Shown: positions 51,779-62,990 of the stretch, in pieces
Layout: each line of letters opens with the position of its first letter
How positions within the stretch are numbered: position 1 is the first letter of the stretch
Origin: Perca fluviatilis
Lineage: Eukaryota; Chordata; Actinopteri; Perciformes; Percidae
Direction: 5' to 3'
Assembly (NCBI RefSeq): GCF_010015445.1
Contig: NC_053126.1
Span: 19,890,669-19,954,668, forward strand
Length of the DNA: 64,000 bases
The notes under the pieces: model-generated
Told to the model about the DNA's origin: nothing
What the model saw: only the letters and a program-made list of their open reading frames with translations
The model's database searches: none
Position numbers and translations under genes: made by a program

Positions 51779-54700
51779 TTAACACTTGACTGGTAGCTCC
51801 TCGATCCCCTTGGAGGTCAAGACCTCGGACAAGCGAGTCAAGTAAGTGGAATCTGGGTAACCGTTCCTGAGAGAGACAAAACGGATCAGTGTTCAGCTCA
51901 GACACATGGACTAGTGTGGCCTTTAACTCTACAGCTCTGTTCCCACTGGCCTCACTCACCCTGATTTGCCTCCATGTAGGGTGGTCTTGTGTGGGATGCA
52001 GTCCCAGGTGACATTGGCCCCTGTGTTTTTGCCCATCACTGTGAAGGTGAGTCCCTGCTTGAATGCTTTTTCCAGTCTGGGCACCAGCTTCCTTGTCTTC
52101 TCGCAGTCTGGAAGATAGGCTTCAAACACCCCTCCTTGGAATGGCTTGCCTGGAGAAGGGTGATCCTCCTGGTAAGCCAGAAAGCAAAGACCACTGTCAT
52201 AAACAAAGTCTTTAGATAGTAAAACGTGAGCTAAAAGCAATATAAAACCTCTATGTGATATCTTAGCACACACCATTCATAAGAAACTTGTACAGTACAG
52301 TAACTTTCTACGCACAATGTCACTATGTATTTTTTAATAGTTAAGCTAAATGCTTTTTTGAAATCATATTGGAGTCAACTACAACACAAAGTTTATCTGT
52401 GTATAGCTTCTCTGTAATAAAGGCCTTACAAAGGATAATAAAATTTCCTGTAAAGTGACGTCAGAAAAGTATATTAAGGAAACTGGTGTACGATAAACAA
52501 TACAATGTGTGAAATATATCAGATACAACAGTTATCAGTAAGAATATGTAAAAAAAATAATAATAATAAAATGAGCTCACCCCTTGTATACCATCAGGAA
52601 TGCAGTAAGTGATCTTGATGGCTGAGTCTTTTTTGTGACCTGGTACGCTGATGTGTAGTTTAGAGAAGCTCATTTCGCCCTGGATGCCCCGTGCCTTCGG
52701 CTCTTTCTCATGACAAACTCTGCAGTGGACATGTACAGTGCCCAGGCACTTTGAGCACATGGTAGCCCCACACTTAGTTTCCATCAACATCTCACTCTCC
52801 CCACACACACAGATGCACCAAAGGCCTCCCAGACCTGATCTTGATTCCTCCGGTGGGTCCTGGATTTCCGTTTGTCTTTGCTGCATACTGCCCTTTTGGG
52901 TAGAATGTAAAGTTCTCTCTTTCTTATGAAGGGCCATGTCTTTATCAGTAGAGGTTGTTGTTGTTGTTGACCCGACATCATTCACAATTCTCGTACTCCT
53001 ATCGTTTCCTGCTTTAGAGTGGCTGACAAATGTCTCAGTCTTCTGTCCATCCATCTCCACTGTACCTCTGATTTTCACCTTCTCTTTAATGACAGGGTCT
53101 TTCCTCACTAAAGGTTGGCTAACAGATCCATTCACAAGCTCGGTCTCACAAAACTCACTTCTCTGGTTTGTTATCCTTTCCTGATAACTATCAATCCCAT
53201 CAGTTTTGCTTGTTTGGCTCTCTAGCATCACCCGAGGATTACTGGAACAGTGCAGACTAGTACTCTGGTCCTCATTCATTTGTAAAAATGTGGATGGATT
53301 CCATTGTGAGGTAGAAGGGCCAGAGAAGTCCTTGTGTTCAGGTATTTGGGCCGAATCTCCAGAAAAAACCTCCCGCAGTGAAGCACCTACCTGAGAACAC
53401 AACTCCTTTGGACCGAGAATATATAGTCTCTTCTTTAAAATGTGCATGGTAAGCTTCCTGAACCGGCTACGTACCTCAGCACAACAAGCCTGTAAAGTTT
53501 CATCTGCTGTGTCATTAATACCCAGCTCCGACAAGCGCAGCTCCTGCACAGAGAAGTCTACACTAACTGAATCAACCAGCTTCTGTAAACCTAGCCAACA
53601 TGAACTCACGTTGGATGAGTTTGCCCCTCTGAAGGTGACAGTCACATCACCACTACCCTCTGAGCAGCTCTCTTTCATCTGGACGTCAGAAGTCAGGTCG
53701 TCCACTCGGGTGCTGTAGGCTTCTTTTATGTGCTTCCACATCACAACGGAAACTGTAATCTCCGCATTATAGACGTCCCGCTTGTCCCTACCAGTTTGGT
53801 TACTGAAGCTAGAGGACCTGGCCCTGGCTCTGACTGTGGACTTGCTGGAGTCGTCTTGACTCTTCTGACTCATAACTTGGGCCTTCTGCAGAGGCGTTCC
53901 TGAGAAACTACTGGCTCGCTTCAAGGTGGATCCAGACCCAGCAGGTGGAAGTGGGCTACTTCCTGACAAACTGGACTGAGCTGTGCTTAGGGGGGATGTT
54001 AAACTCTTGGGTCGAGTATCAATTAAATGTGAGTTGGAGGAGCTTTTATTTTGCATAGAAGCAACTGAAGGCAAAGCATCTTCACTCTTAAACAATATGT
54101 CCCCTCCAGTGTTTTGGGATAATGCTTTGGAGACGCTTTCATCAGCAATCCCTGCTGTTTCTGACAATACATCACGCCCTAACATTGGCCCAAGGCGTGT
54201 TTGTCTACTGGGAGATGAGAGCCCTCGTAAGGTGAAGTCAGTTGGTCGACTGCCTAACGCAGCAAGCCCTAAATCCTTAAACCGAGCAGCTAGTTTATAC
54301 TTTCTGGCTCCTTCAGCTCTCCTCTCATCTTCCTCTGACCTGCCCAGCAGCTGATCTATCCTGTCATCCGGAGAATCTACAGTGGAGGACATGGTGAGGG
54401 GGACACTCTCGCCATCAGCATGAGTTGATAAACCTGAATCGTATGGAGGATATCTGGCTTGAAGACTGGCTACATCCTCTGTTTTACCCCTCACTTCGCT
54501 GGGGTCCAGGAGAAGAAACTGCTTGGCCTCAGACACGTCACTACTGCTCCCAATAATGTAAATATTTCGATCATCTTCATTCAGAAGAAGCTTAGGAAAT
54601 CTGTCACATAAGTTCTCAATCGCCCTTTGCAGTCCGCCCCTGAGGGACAGGATACTCTTAGAGAGCTGGTCTCGACGGATCTTGGTCTCATTCTCTTGGT

Positions 54701-56149
54701 AAAGCCTACTTATTGCCTTTCTTGCCAACTTCAGGCCCTCTTGATCTCGACTACCCTCCCCTATTCCTGTTGCAACCTGCAAAAACAGAGTAGTCAACCC
54801 CTGAGTTGTCATATCCACCACATCAACACCATACTGACTAAGGATTTGCTGGTATTCCTTCCGGCAGTGTTTCTGCAGATACTGGAACATGTCTGCATCC
54901 ACAATTAGTGTGAGGTCCTCCTCTGGTGTGGTAGGATGCCCAGGAAGCTGCAGACCTGCACCCTCTGTCTGGCCAGTATCTTCCCAGCCATAACCATAAG
55001 GTGCCAGGTCTCTATGTGAGCTGGAGTTGTTCTCATCAGAAGGTCTGCCAATGTGAACTTTCTCTCGTGGATTTCTTTGCTTATTAGGTTTCCTGCTCTG
55101 ATCCTCAGACTCCAGAGTATGAGGCTTCTGTGCTATCTGAACAGACCTGGAGCCACTGGTGGAAGGTTGACCTGATTCTTTGTTTTCTGCTGATTGTGGA
55201 CCTCCAGGATGGCCAAATAATTGTGCCAAAGCCGCCTGGACTTTGGAATAGGCCCCATGCAATGTGCCCAATTCCTCGGTAGCATCGTAGTTTATTTGGA
55301 TATCAGGGTGGCTCTTATGGAGCCTCGTCAGTGCCATTATTCCCCCAGGAAGCTGGCTGTGGTCGACAGTTGCTGATAAACTTAAAATGACCTATGATGA
55401 TATAAAAAGAAAGACAACAAACACTAATGGATCTTACTGTATATTCAGTATTTGTTGACATATTTCCCAATATTCTACATTAGTATACCTTGTTTGGGTC
55501 CAGGATTTCGCGGTGCTCAGTTACAATGACTTTATACCTTTTCTCATCCACTTGCAGAATGTGCTGGCTGTGTTGAATAACTCTCTGTGCCACTGTGTGA
55601 GAGGGGTCACCAGACGGAAATCAATCTCAGTCTGTGAAGCATCCTGACTAAGCGCTTTACCATTGGCTATTTCATTGACTTGCATGTCAACATTCCAGCT
55701 TAGTGTAAATCACTGGTGACAGCCGACAGAGTGAAATATGTTACTGATACTTTGCAAATTACTGCAATTACATTTTGGAGTCTTTAGAGTGAAAGTTAAT
55801 GAAGCATTAACTGTTCTATTGTCAGACCTGAGTGGTAATGTAGATAATATAATATTGTTAATAGCATTTTCACACCAACATGATTCTGTAATGGAACCAT
55901 TTAAGTATTCAGAAAAATCCCCCTCCATACACTTCATATGCACAGACATGCACACACCCACTGACCTCCACTGTCCTCGAAGGTGATGAGGGCAGAGACG
56001 GGCGTTGCCTTGACAATGGTGACAGAGTTTATTTCCCCTCCTCCATTCTTGGCTCTCAGGAAGTGGATAGCTAGCTTATCTTTCAGCCTGTCATCCTCAA
56101 TGTCTGTGGGCAGACCACTTACCCTCACAGTCCTCCCCGGCTCCGCCAT
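51779..56149 (-). CDS. DTX3L-like deltex protein: RRM-like, KH-like, degenerate RING, DTC domain
   Basis: Coding exons on the minus strand are 56149-55966, 55592-55489, 55391-52581, 52168-51960 and 51866-51779. All have GT-AG borders and compatible phases, giving 1131 residues. Residues 1-96 form an RRM-like fold (VRVSGLP, the GGGEI motif shared with DTX3L and NMI/IFI35, SALITFED). Residues about 97-156 (HPDIQINYD, KVQAALAQLFG), 255-391 and 635-774 look like KH-like or RRM-like repeats of the DTX3L middle part. Long serine-rich linkers separate them. A RING-like segment at 954-990 lacks some standard zinc ligands. Residues about 1000-1131 are the deltex C-terminal domain (ITYCIPDGIQG, EDHPSPGKPF, AYLPD, IPHKT, NGYPDSTYLTRL). 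DTX3L partners PARP9 in DNA repair and antiviral signalling; a similar role here is inferred. The ATG is directly preceded by an acceptor (tttctcccagcag), so a 5' non-coding exon is likely. Confidence 0.9.
52169..52580 (-). other. Deltex-gene intron 4
   Basis: A 412-bp intron with donor gtgagc and acceptor ctggcttaccag. Reading through it adds only a low-complexity Y/F-rich tail, which confirms that it is intronic. Confidence 0.85.
55593..55965 (-). other. Deltex-gene intron 1 (between coding exons 1 and 2)
   Basis: A 373-bp phase-1 intron with donor gtcagt and acceptor cctctcacacag. No other feature seen. Confidence 0.85.
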
Positions 56150-57224
56150 CTGCTGGGAGAAACACAATCTCTGCTGTGTAGAAAACCTATTTTAAGAGTG
56201 ATTGAAGAAAGCAGCGCAAAAAATGTCATGATTCTGCAAAAACAGTGAGCGTGAACATCAACAGGATGATAACAAAAAGTCAAAACACAACAGCTCTTCC
56301 TGAAGCTGTTCATATAAAAATATCAGCCAAGCATTCACAGACCCCACCCTTGCAAATAGGATGGTTGACATATTTGATAATATATCACCCTCTATTGGGG
56401 GTTACTAGGACACTACATCAACATTAACGCCAAAACGTCCATTTCATGTGCCATCATTAAGACTTTAGTTGAAATTCTCAGCAAATAATTTGTCAATCTT
56501 AAATCGTGTGTCTCACTCTAATTCCTCTAAAGCTGGTTCTTTAAAACATTGACAGGCTAAGATAATGACAGGCTATGGCAACTGATATTTGAGTATTTTA
56601 ATGCCATATGAGATATTTGCTCTGTATTGTTCAAGGAAACGTGTTGCCATTTTAGTTCAAATCGTGCAATATGAAATGTAAAAATAGTAAATAACGTGCA
56701 AAATTGTGACAGATGATGATCTTAACGCCCCTTCTTCCTCATTTCTACCAACAGTTTGCTGCTGTCGTGTTTGAAACTAATTGACAAAGAATGAACTGCT
56801 CCAAAACAGCATTTCTTTATGAACTAGATGCTGCTTTTCACACACACACAAACAAGAGATATCTGGTTAAATAACCATATTATGATCTAAACTATGCTGG
56901 TCTAATTTGCAGCCACCCTGCAACATGTGCGTAAAATGTTGAGTGTTTATTGCTACGGGATGTCAGAAAACATATGTAGAAGCGAGCTGGAAAGCCACAT
57001 TGCAGAGCGGGGTGTCAAGGAAGTGGAAAAAAATCAGACAAATCCGTCCATCGCACTATCGACGGATCTTCACTTTGCACCCGCTGCTGTTACTATGTCC
57101 CACAATATCTTGGATATATATATTTGTAACGACTACTGACCTTACAACTGTTTCACGGTGGTTCTTGCTGTCTTTCAAAGATCGTCGCACTTTAGACTAC
57201 AAGCCATGGAGGAAAAGTGAAACT
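56150..57224 (-). promoter_or_regulatory. Deltex-gene 5' region with ISRE-like motif at 57211-57224
   Basis: The plus strand at 57211-57224 reads GGAAAAGTGAAACT. It fits the interferon-stimulated response element (GAAANNGAAACT) with one mismatch and contains the IRF core AAGTGAAA. About 70 bp nearer the gene, a possible donor for a 5' non-coding exon (TTGTAAG then GTCAGT) ends at 57141 on the minus strand; the matching acceptor is the one next to the ATG at 56149. DTX3L is interferon-induced in mammals. The exon and the start site are inferred; the rest of the stretch shows nothing else. Confidence 0.45.
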
Positions 57225-57340
57225 ACAAACTGATGTGTGATTTGTCATGTCCGCGCGAGGGGGCGACCAAGTGCCGTCTCATTACGTAGTAGACTATAAC
57301 AATATTTAACAGTAGGCTACGCCAGAGTGATAGAGAAAGA

Positions 57341-57344
<4 letters not shown>

Positions 57345-57411
<67 letters not shown>
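57345..57411. repeat. TG microsatellite
   Basis: An uninterrupted TG run of about 33 units upstream of the deltex gene. Confidence 0.97.
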
Positions 57412-57413
<2 letters not shown>

Positions 57414-57604
57414 ATTTATTCAAGTACTAAGTATAATTTGGAGGCATATTTTAGGCTAGCTCCACTACACGTCAGAAGGAAATATTGTAAACTATTGTTT
57501 ACCCTACTATACTTCTCTGACACCTTATTATTTGAGACTTTACATTTAAAAAAGCAGATGATAAATATAAAAACACGTCTTGTTAAAGATTAAACCATGG
57601 TTTC

Positions 57605-57895
57605 TAAACGTGTTTTGCTAGCGACTCCTTAAAAAGCAGTGTGGGGCCCCTTGTCATGTTTCAGATGCATTTTATAATAGCATTTCCTCAAAAGAAACAT
57701 TTTCCTTCTAAACGTCTCAGATGCTCTCATTTAAATACCTGTTCAGACCCAAAGTAGTAGAATTATACAATATTTCACAAAAAAAGTCAAAACATGAATA
57801 CAAAATTGTATGCTTTTTCATCTTTTCTACCCCATTAATAATTTCATGACCCTTCCGATTTTTACCTGACCCCTAAATTGGGAATCACTGAATTA
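57605..57895. repeat. Dispersed fish repeat (GACCCCTAAATTGGGAATCACTGA end)
   Basis: The block starts near cgactccttaaaaagcagtg and ends with tttcatgacccttccg and cccctaaattgggaatcac. It resembles the pieces near 11990-12050 and 15265-15420. The class is unknown. Confidence 0.4.
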
Positions 57896-58019
57896 AATTA
57901 CCTAACTGTAGCCTAGCCTATAAAGTAGTTAGATCTAGCTCCACCTCAACCAGCTACAAACAAAATTCTATACTTACATTGCATTGCTGCATCAGTATTA
58001 ATAGTCTAATAATGGAATG

Positions 58020-58105
58020 CAACAGCCTAATATATCAGGCTACTTTTACTTTTGACACTTTAAGTAAGCTACTTTTGTACTTTTACTCAGTACAGAATTC
58101 AGGAC

Positions 58106-58176
<71 letters not shown>
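58020..58176. repeat. AAGTA-family fragment followed by ATT microsatellite
   Basis: Sequence of the type ggctacttttacttttgaca, gtacttttactcagtacaga belongs to the AAGTA-rich repeat seen at 23226-23724. It runs directly into about 24 units of ATT. Confidence 0.6.
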
Positions 58177-58177
<1 letters not shown>

Positions 58178-58544
58178 TTAAAAATGTTGTATTGGTATTT
58201 TACTTTAGTAAAGATCTACTGATCATATGCAGCCATAAAAACAGCTAACCAAAGGAATGCAGTGATTTGAGCTATCTTGACCTTATAAACACAGAATGTG
58301 TGTAATATGGTTGAGGTCAATCTGACAGACACACAATATTAAACAATTCTTTAATTTGGATTCTCTTTTGAGATTAAAACGTTTAATTGAATGCCACACT
58401 GTACAATAAGGTTATGATTTCAATACCTGAAGAACTGACAAATGAATGAATGAATCATCTGAGGTCTACCAAGACTCTAAAAACAGTAGGTGGAAGTAAT
58501 GCCATATTACGTTCAATACCACTCACTTAACAAGCCGTAGAAGA

Positions 58545-58675
58545 AGAGGTCTGTCTTTTGTCCAATCAGAGGCTGCGTTGCTATATGCAGTGCGCAGGCG
58601 CTGTGGAGCAGATATTTCATGTGTTGTACGCACGTCGTGTCCGGTGGAGGTCATAGACGTCTGAGCAAAACTGAG
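58545..58675 (+). promoter_or_regulatory. phb1 promoter and 5' non-coding exon
   Basis: A CCAAT box (CCAATCA, 58562-58568) precedes a GTGCGCAGGCGCT segment at 58590-58602. That segment is close to the NRF-1 site TGCGCAYGCGCR found in many promoters of nuclear genes for mitochondrial proteins. A donor AACTGAG|GTGAGT ends a probable 5' UTR exon at 58675, joining to the acceptor at 59230. No TATA box. The exact start is not visible. Confidence 0.6.
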
Positions 58676-59230
58676 GTGAGTTATGATATGCAAGCGTGTG
58701 CGTGACTTAATTGTACAGCCACATGTGTGAATAGCAGTAATTATAAAGCAAACTGGAGATTATTTTTTTTTTTAGATCTATAAAATACGTTATATCATAC
58801 ATAGCTAGCTAAGTGTTGAGTTGAACACGAGCAACCCTTTTGCATCAGCGAGAGATAACATGCGTAACGTAAGTCACCCGGGTTGACTTTACTGACAAAA
58901 GCATTTTTGTAATTTGAATGTATCTTAAATGATGAAAAAGTAGTAGTATTTTATATCGTAAACGCTAAGATATAGTTCTCGATTTACTCGGCTTAGCTTG
59001 CTAGCTGTCTTAATACACCGCTAGCTGTCAAGCTAATGCTAGCTAGTGAGCTAAATTAGCTAACATCCACAGCCTTGGCATCTCTCAAGGCCAACTAGTA
59101 CTGGATGGAAGGGGTTTATACCGGCTTTTTAAACACCGTCACAAACACGTAAATGGTTGACACTGCGCAGAAGGTAATGTTGGTGATGTGTAGTAATTGT
59201 ATCAACCTCTTGTCTTATTTTCACTGTTAG
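58676..59230 (+). other. phb1 intron in the 5' UTR
   Basis: A 555-bp intron with donor gtgagt and acceptor cactgttag, 13 bases before the ATG. It is rich in gctagc/gctaac motifs near 58998-59060; no gene seen. Confidence 0.65.
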
Positions 59231-59243
59231 TGAGATTGCTGTC

Positions 59244-61577
59244 ATGGCAAAGCTGTTCGAGTCTATTGGGAAGTTGGGGCTGGCCCTCGCCATTGGTGGA
59301 GGTGTTGTGAACTCTGCCCTTTTCAATGGTGAGTGCTGTCAATAGGACCCCTAATAACTCATAACTTGCCAATTTACTCCTATTTTTTGAGCTTTCATGT
59401 GATTCATATGTCCTTGATGTGAACACTGCAGCATTCAGTCACGAATTCTAATCAATCAACTGAGCAATCAAACTTAGTGATTATTTTGTTACAGCTGTTC
59501 ACATTGAATCATACAAGATGTAGTAAAAAAACGCATGCAAATTAACAAAGCACAGGAAACAATACATTTTCACTACTTTGACAACACATAAGCTGCAAAA
59601 AAAATTAGGAATTTTACAATAGGTAGAATACAGAAATGCATTGCACATGTTGAAATTTCCTAAGTCTAATAAAACGCAGCTGAAGAAATACTTTCACCAG
59701 TGATGTTGCAAATGAGGCAACCTTTTGGTTTTTAAAGTCCGTTTACGTGATTCTGATATTATTTTAATATTCATCTAGCGTGTTTTTTCCTGGAAACTTC
59801 TATTGTGTTGTAACACGACCAGTGTTTCTCTAAAGCTTGTGTCTTTTGTATTTGCTGTTCGTTTCTTACTGCTTGTGTGTTGTCAAATGCATGATGAATG
59901 TATTTCCTAAAATATGTCTAATAAACCCGATAATAGTAATGTAATAATGTGTAGCTCTTCAGCAATATAATTTGTATGATTTAAACAAATGGTTTGATGT
60001 CAAAGGTTAGGAAAACACTGCCCTGGTTAAAGAAAAAAAATCAGCAAAACATTTGACAGTTGTAGAGCTATAAACTATACTGCTATAAAAACCTGTATGC
60101 TGTGTACACAAACCTCTTGGCAGAGAGACTCACTATACTCTTTTCTACAGTTGATGCAGGGCACCGGGCTGTGATATTTGACCGGTTCAGAGGTGTGCAA
60201 GATGATGTTGTTGGTGAAGGGACCCACTTTCTCATTCCCTGGGTTCAGAAACCTATAATCTTTGATTGTCGCTCCCGTCCACGCAACGTGCCTGTCATCA
60301 CAGGCAGCAAAGGTACATCAATTATCTACTAAACCGCTGTAATATTGTCCTCACTTTTTGTTGATAAACATTCTGTCTCTTAAAAAACAGTAGTCTGAAT
60401 GGGTTCTCTGATGCATCATACAACTAGCCTATTGGAAATGCTATTAAGGACAAAAATATACTGGCAAGGCTTACATCTAATGCTACCTAATGTAGCAATT
60501 CTATATGTTAACGTTAGGTCTACAAGCTGTGCAAAAATTACCTAAGAATATAACTTGTACTGCACACAAAATTCACTTGTCACTTTCACTTGTAGGCTAA
60601 TATGTGCAGTAAGAGTTACACTTTAATCATTGCCCCCCCCCCACAGATCTGCAGAATGTAAACATCACATTGCGTATCCTCTTCCGGCCGGTAACCACCC
60701 AGCTGCCACGCATCTTCACCAGTATTGGTGAGGACTATGATGAGAGGGTGCTGCCATCCATCACCACAGAGGTCTTGAAGTCTGTAGTGGTGAGTATGAG
60801 TCGAGTAATTACAAATAAACAGATGACCGTTCTTGTTATAAGAGAAGTCAAAAAACTGACTCTTCCACTGTCTTTTATTTATTTATTTATTTTTATTTTT
60901 TTCCACAGGCTCGGTTCGATGCTGGTGAGCTCATCACCCAGAGAGAGCTTGTGTCTCGGCAGGTCAGTGAGGACCTCACAGAGAGAGCCAACACCTTTGG
61001 TCTCATCTTGGATGACGTTTCACTGGTATGAAGCTGCTGGCAAATTTTACAACGTTGTCCATGTTATCTTTTTAGTTGGATATTAACTTGGAGAAATAAT
61101 TGTATTGTGTTCCTTCAGACACACTTGACCTTTGGCAAAGAATTCACAGAGGCTGTTGAGATGAAGCAGGTGGCCCAGCAGGAGGCTGAGAGGGCCCGTT
61201 TCATTGTCGAAAAGGTATTTGTTTTATTTTATAATCCACAGGTCATCCCTATACTACTTGTGCATTCAGAAATGCGTGACAAAGTCTCCATGGGGAGGGG
61301 TGGACGGTTTATTACAGTTAATGTGAATTAAGGCAGCTCACACAATCTTTTTATCCTTTTTAAGGCAGAGCAACAGAAGCAGGCGACCATCATCTCAGCA
61401 GAAGGAGATTCCCAGGCTGCCTTGCTCATCGCCAACTCCCTGATGGAGGCTGGTGATGGTCTGGTAGAGCTACGTAAGCTGGAGGCAGCGGAGGACATCG
61501 CTTTCCAACTCTCCCGCTCCCGTAATGTCACTTACCTGCCATCAGGACAGCGCACATTGATCCAGTTGCCCCAGTGA
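59244..61577 (+). CDS. phb1: Prohibitin 1 (Phb1), six coding exons
   Basis: Prohibitin 1 assembles with PHB2 into ring complexes in the mitochondrial inner membrane that stabilise respiratory proteins, m-AAA protease and cristae. Coding exons: 59244-59328, 60151-60312, 60647-60789, 60909-61025, 61119-61214, 61365-61577. All have GT-AG borders, and the sum is 816 bases, 271 residues plus stop (human PHB has 272). The N-terminus [19 protein letters not shown] is the membrane-anchoring helix. The SPFH/band-7 domain follows ([61 protein letters not shown]). A coiled-coil ([20 protein letters not shown], about 181-200) and the C-terminal part ([19 protein letters not shown]) complete it. The protein matches human PHB closely through its whole length, with no missing motif. 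Confidence 0.97.
59329..60150 (+). other. phb1 intron after coding exon 1
   Basis: An 822-bp phase-1 intron, donor gtgagt and acceptor ttttctacag. Nothing else recognised. Confidence 0.9.
60313..60646 (+). other. phb1 intron after coding exon 2
   Basis: A 334-bp phase-1 intron, donor gtacat; the acceptor tract is unusual in being a run of C (tgccccccccccacag). Nothing else recognised. Confidence 0.9.
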
Positions 61578-62320
61578 TAACATCTCATGTGTAGCCCACT
61601 CTCGCTGTCACCAGCTGTTATAAGGGCCATGGAAGGGGTGGTTGGAGGATTTAATAAAGGACATTCAACTTCACACACATTTCTCCCACTCTTTCTCTAA
61701 CCAACTCTGGACTGGGCTCTGCTAACAGCAGGATGTTGGGAGACAGAGTGAGAGGTCTGTGATGGATGCATTTATAAAGTCCAACCATGTGTAAGGATGT
61801 GTAGGGTAACCTATATATATATATAAAAATTGACAATGCAGTAAATTCTCAAGATTAGTCTTTGCTACATTGTTTCAGAGCACTGCATGTGTGGAAAGCA
61901 CACTATTCCTTTAAAAGATGAGATGATGAAAGTAAATGATGAATGCCATTACTCTGTTGTATGTTCCGGAACGTTTCCTCAAATTGTGTAACTACGTATA
62001 TTCAGATCTGTAATGAAAGGCTCTCCTTTTGATTCACTGACATAAATGACTAGAGATGGTGTATTTATTTGACTTTAATTCTTTGTGCTTTGATTTGCCA
62101 GAAGGATTAAATCTCTGGAATATATTTGCTTTCTAGCAAATGATTTCTTCATGAATAATATTGCCCCTCCCAATCAATTGGAATGTGCCTGTCATATAGT
62201 AGGGGATGATCCTTCATTCTTTACAGTCCTCGCTGTGTCTTTAGTTTGTGTGGAGGAAGTGTACGCCCCATTTTCCAGAAATGGCTCAAAGCAACAATAA
62301 AATTGTCTTTCTACCTCCCA
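61578..62320 (+). other. phb1 3' UTR with two candidate polyadenylation signals
   Basis: AATAAA occurs at 61653-61658, 76 bp after the stop, and again at 62296-62301 with a GT-rich stretch after it (ggtcacgcttgttgttc). Either or both could be used; short and long phb1 3' UTRs would result. Confidence 0.55.
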
Positions 62321-62990
62321 GTGGTCACGCTTGTTGTTCAAGGCCTCAGAGGTGAATAGTATTTTGTATTGAGTGCAATTATAATCATCACCACAGGAGG
62401 GTGTGTCATAATTGCATTCCCTTTTTTATTTATAAATATTGTAGAAGATAAGCAGTCAGTTGTACTGTTCCTTGTTGCTTTCTTAATTCCTCCATAATGT
62501 CTCAAAATAGATAAAATTGTTCCAATCTGTCATTGGTAGCTTTAATGACAAAGTGAAAGTTTAAAGTAAGTGATTTTATTTAAACAATGGCTTCTTGGGA
62601 ATAAATTTAAACCTCTATGCAACTAATGATGGGGCTCTTTTAATAGGTCCTGGTATATAGATGAAATATCAATTTAGCTTAAATACAATAAATTTTAGAA
62701 GAAGGCTGAGATCACTGTATTTTAGCTATATAAACAATGTGTTTTATATTGATTATCCGTTTTTAAACCCTTATGCTATGCACTGTCGCTAATGTTATTT
62801 ACCTTTTAGGATAATACATTCCATAAAATATTGAATTTTCCTTTCCGCCTTGTGTGTCCAGAGTCAGACAACAAAAACTTAGTTACAAATCCAACATCAA
62901 ACTCATCAAATTGAAGAGGTATATTAATTAAAGATTGGGAGTCGATGGTAAAAATAGAATAAAATCATTACACTTTTAGGATTTCTCCTT
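62321..62990. other. Intergenic stretch after phb1
   Basis: AT-rich sequence without a recognisable gene, RNA or element. Confidence 0.55.

Larger units (their letters stand above)
57225..58540. other. Intergenic stretch between the divergent deltex gene and phb1
   Basis: It contains a TG microsatellite (57345-57411), a dispersed-repeat remnant (about 57605-57895), an AAGTA-family fragment (58020-58110) and an ATT repeat (58106-58176). No coding region is supported. Confidence 0.6.

Noticed and set aside
51762..51959. 65-codon minus-strand frame at the end of the deltex gene
   Set aside because: It is in a different frame from the true last exon (51866-51779), which encodes the NGYPD...GIEEL end of the DTC domain.
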